Shown: piece by piece, positions 63,532-64,000 of the stretch
Layout of the letters: every line of letters starts with the position of its first letter
Numbering within the stretch: the first letter of the stretch is position 1
Assembly (NCBI GenBank): GCA_044371425.1
Contig: JBILTR010000008.1
Coordinates: 1-64,000 of the forward strand
Direction of reading: 5' to 3'
Source of the DNA: JBEISR01 sp044371425
GTDB taxonomy: Bacteria; Planctomycetota; Planctomycetia; Pirellulales; Pirellulaceae
Length of the DNA: 64,000 bases
Made by a program: the position numbers and the translations under genes
Notes under the pieces: generated by a model
What the model was told of the DNA's origin: nothing
The model's input: the letters and a program-made list of their open reading frames with translations, nothing else
Database searches by the model: none

Positions 63532-64000
63532 GGTCAATCTGTCCGATTGCCAAGAACCGTGTGGTTGGATGGCGGGTGAGGATTCGGGGCCTGTCCGAAC
63601 TGGATCGCCCTGGCGCTGGCGGTCCTAGGAAGCGGGTTTGCCATGTCCTTTGTCAGTATCGGAAGAATCCCTCCCGTCGCTTTGGGTTTCCATCGCGAAG
63701 CTTTTTTGAGCCGCCTGGTTGGGCGGGTGCTTGGTTCGCAGCGGCTGGGAGGTTGCTGCCAGAAGAAAGATCGCCAGCGGAGCTCCTTCTCTCACTTCGG
63801 CTTTCTCGACAGCCAAGATCGCTGCGACATGTTGTCGCCAGGGGATTGGGATTTGCGTGAGGATCGAATCCCTGGGATTCGGCTCCCAAGGGGGCGGTTC
63901 GAAGGGGTGCTAGCAAGGAAATTCGGTGGGACGGGTAACTTCGGAGGAATTGATTTGTCGAGATAAGTCGTTGGGGACGAAAGAATCGTTCAATTCGGAA
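63532..64000. other. right-edge region without a convincing gene
   Basis: About 470 bases. On the minus strand a stop-free frame (about 63909 to 63625) has a protein-like stretch (AAILAVEKAEVREGAPLAIF) but no ATG, GTG or ribosome site at its beginning; it could be the rest of a degraded gene. Other frames are not protein-like. The O-antigen-ligase-like gene's promoter should lie here. Confidence 0.4.

Noticed and set aside
63866..63882. T-loop-like sequence GATCGAATCCC suggestive of a tRNA
   Set aside because: No acceptor stem, D-arm or anticodon arm can be formed around it.
63625..63909. Possible gene fragment at the right edge
   Set aside because: Protein-like stretch but no start codon or ribosome site and no family match from memory; noted only as a possible relic.

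Overview
The window reads as chromosomal DNA from a planctomycete, most likely family Pirellulaceae. It carries several family hallmarks: a giant secreted protein with the N-terminal LEPR-XLL-type motif, two DUF1559 pseudopilin-like proteins ending in the H-x9-DG signature, a DUF1549/DUF1553 cytochrome protein paired with a Tat-exported DUF1501 protein, a second DUF1501 gene, a sulfatase, and bacterial topoisomerase VI. I see no rRNA, no recognisable tRNA, no CRISPR array, no transposase and no phage genes. One structural RNA, the SRP RNA, is visible at 44477-44584 (minus).

Layout. 1-623: left edge with a 22-bp tandem repeat. 624-8831: secreted TPR and DUF3472 proteins, an HDAC-fold deacetylase (plus strand), a small membrane protein, an O-methyltransferase, a DUF202 protein and two outer-membrane porins (DcaP-like and OprB-like). 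9241-15361 (all plus): pseudopilin, lipoprotein, pseudopilin, lipoprotein, an HTTM/vitamin-K-carboxylase-like membrane protein and a secreted metallophosphoesterase. 15646-23298: a 2550-residue surface protein. 23575-28144: cytochrome/DUF1501 pair. 28168-34092: lipoprotein, small secreted protein, methyltransferase, DUF1501, PQQ-type beta-propeller. 34658-37296 (minus): sulfatase and hexapeptide acyltransferase. 37472-40724 (minus): topoisomerase VI A and B. 40972-43999: Maf, alpha/beta hydrolase, L-serine dehydratase. 44477-49857: SRP RNA, a disordered Arg-rich protein, a small conserved protein, FtsQ-like, MurB-like and thioredoxin-like proteins. 50217-55364 (minus): Gfo/Idh/MocA-like protein and a lipid-linked sugar/envelope membrane cluster. 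55463-57931: AI-2E-type permease and MutM. 58008-63531 (minus): Wzc-type tyrosine kinase and O-antigen-ligase/TPR protein.

How the genes fit together. Most of the window serves the cell envelope: outer-membrane import, secreted hydrolases, surface proteins, peptidoglycan/divisome remnants and exopolysaccharide assembly. The best candidate for an undescribed system is 9241-13888, where an HTTM carboxylase-like gene overlaps by ATGA a lipoprotein gene whose C-terminus is strikingly Glu-rich. Other points of interest are a MurB-like protein that has lost its catalytic serine, a Gfo/Idh/MocA-like protein that has lost both signature motifs, an SRP RNA whose apical loop is not GGAA, and a family of short intergenic hairpin repeats.
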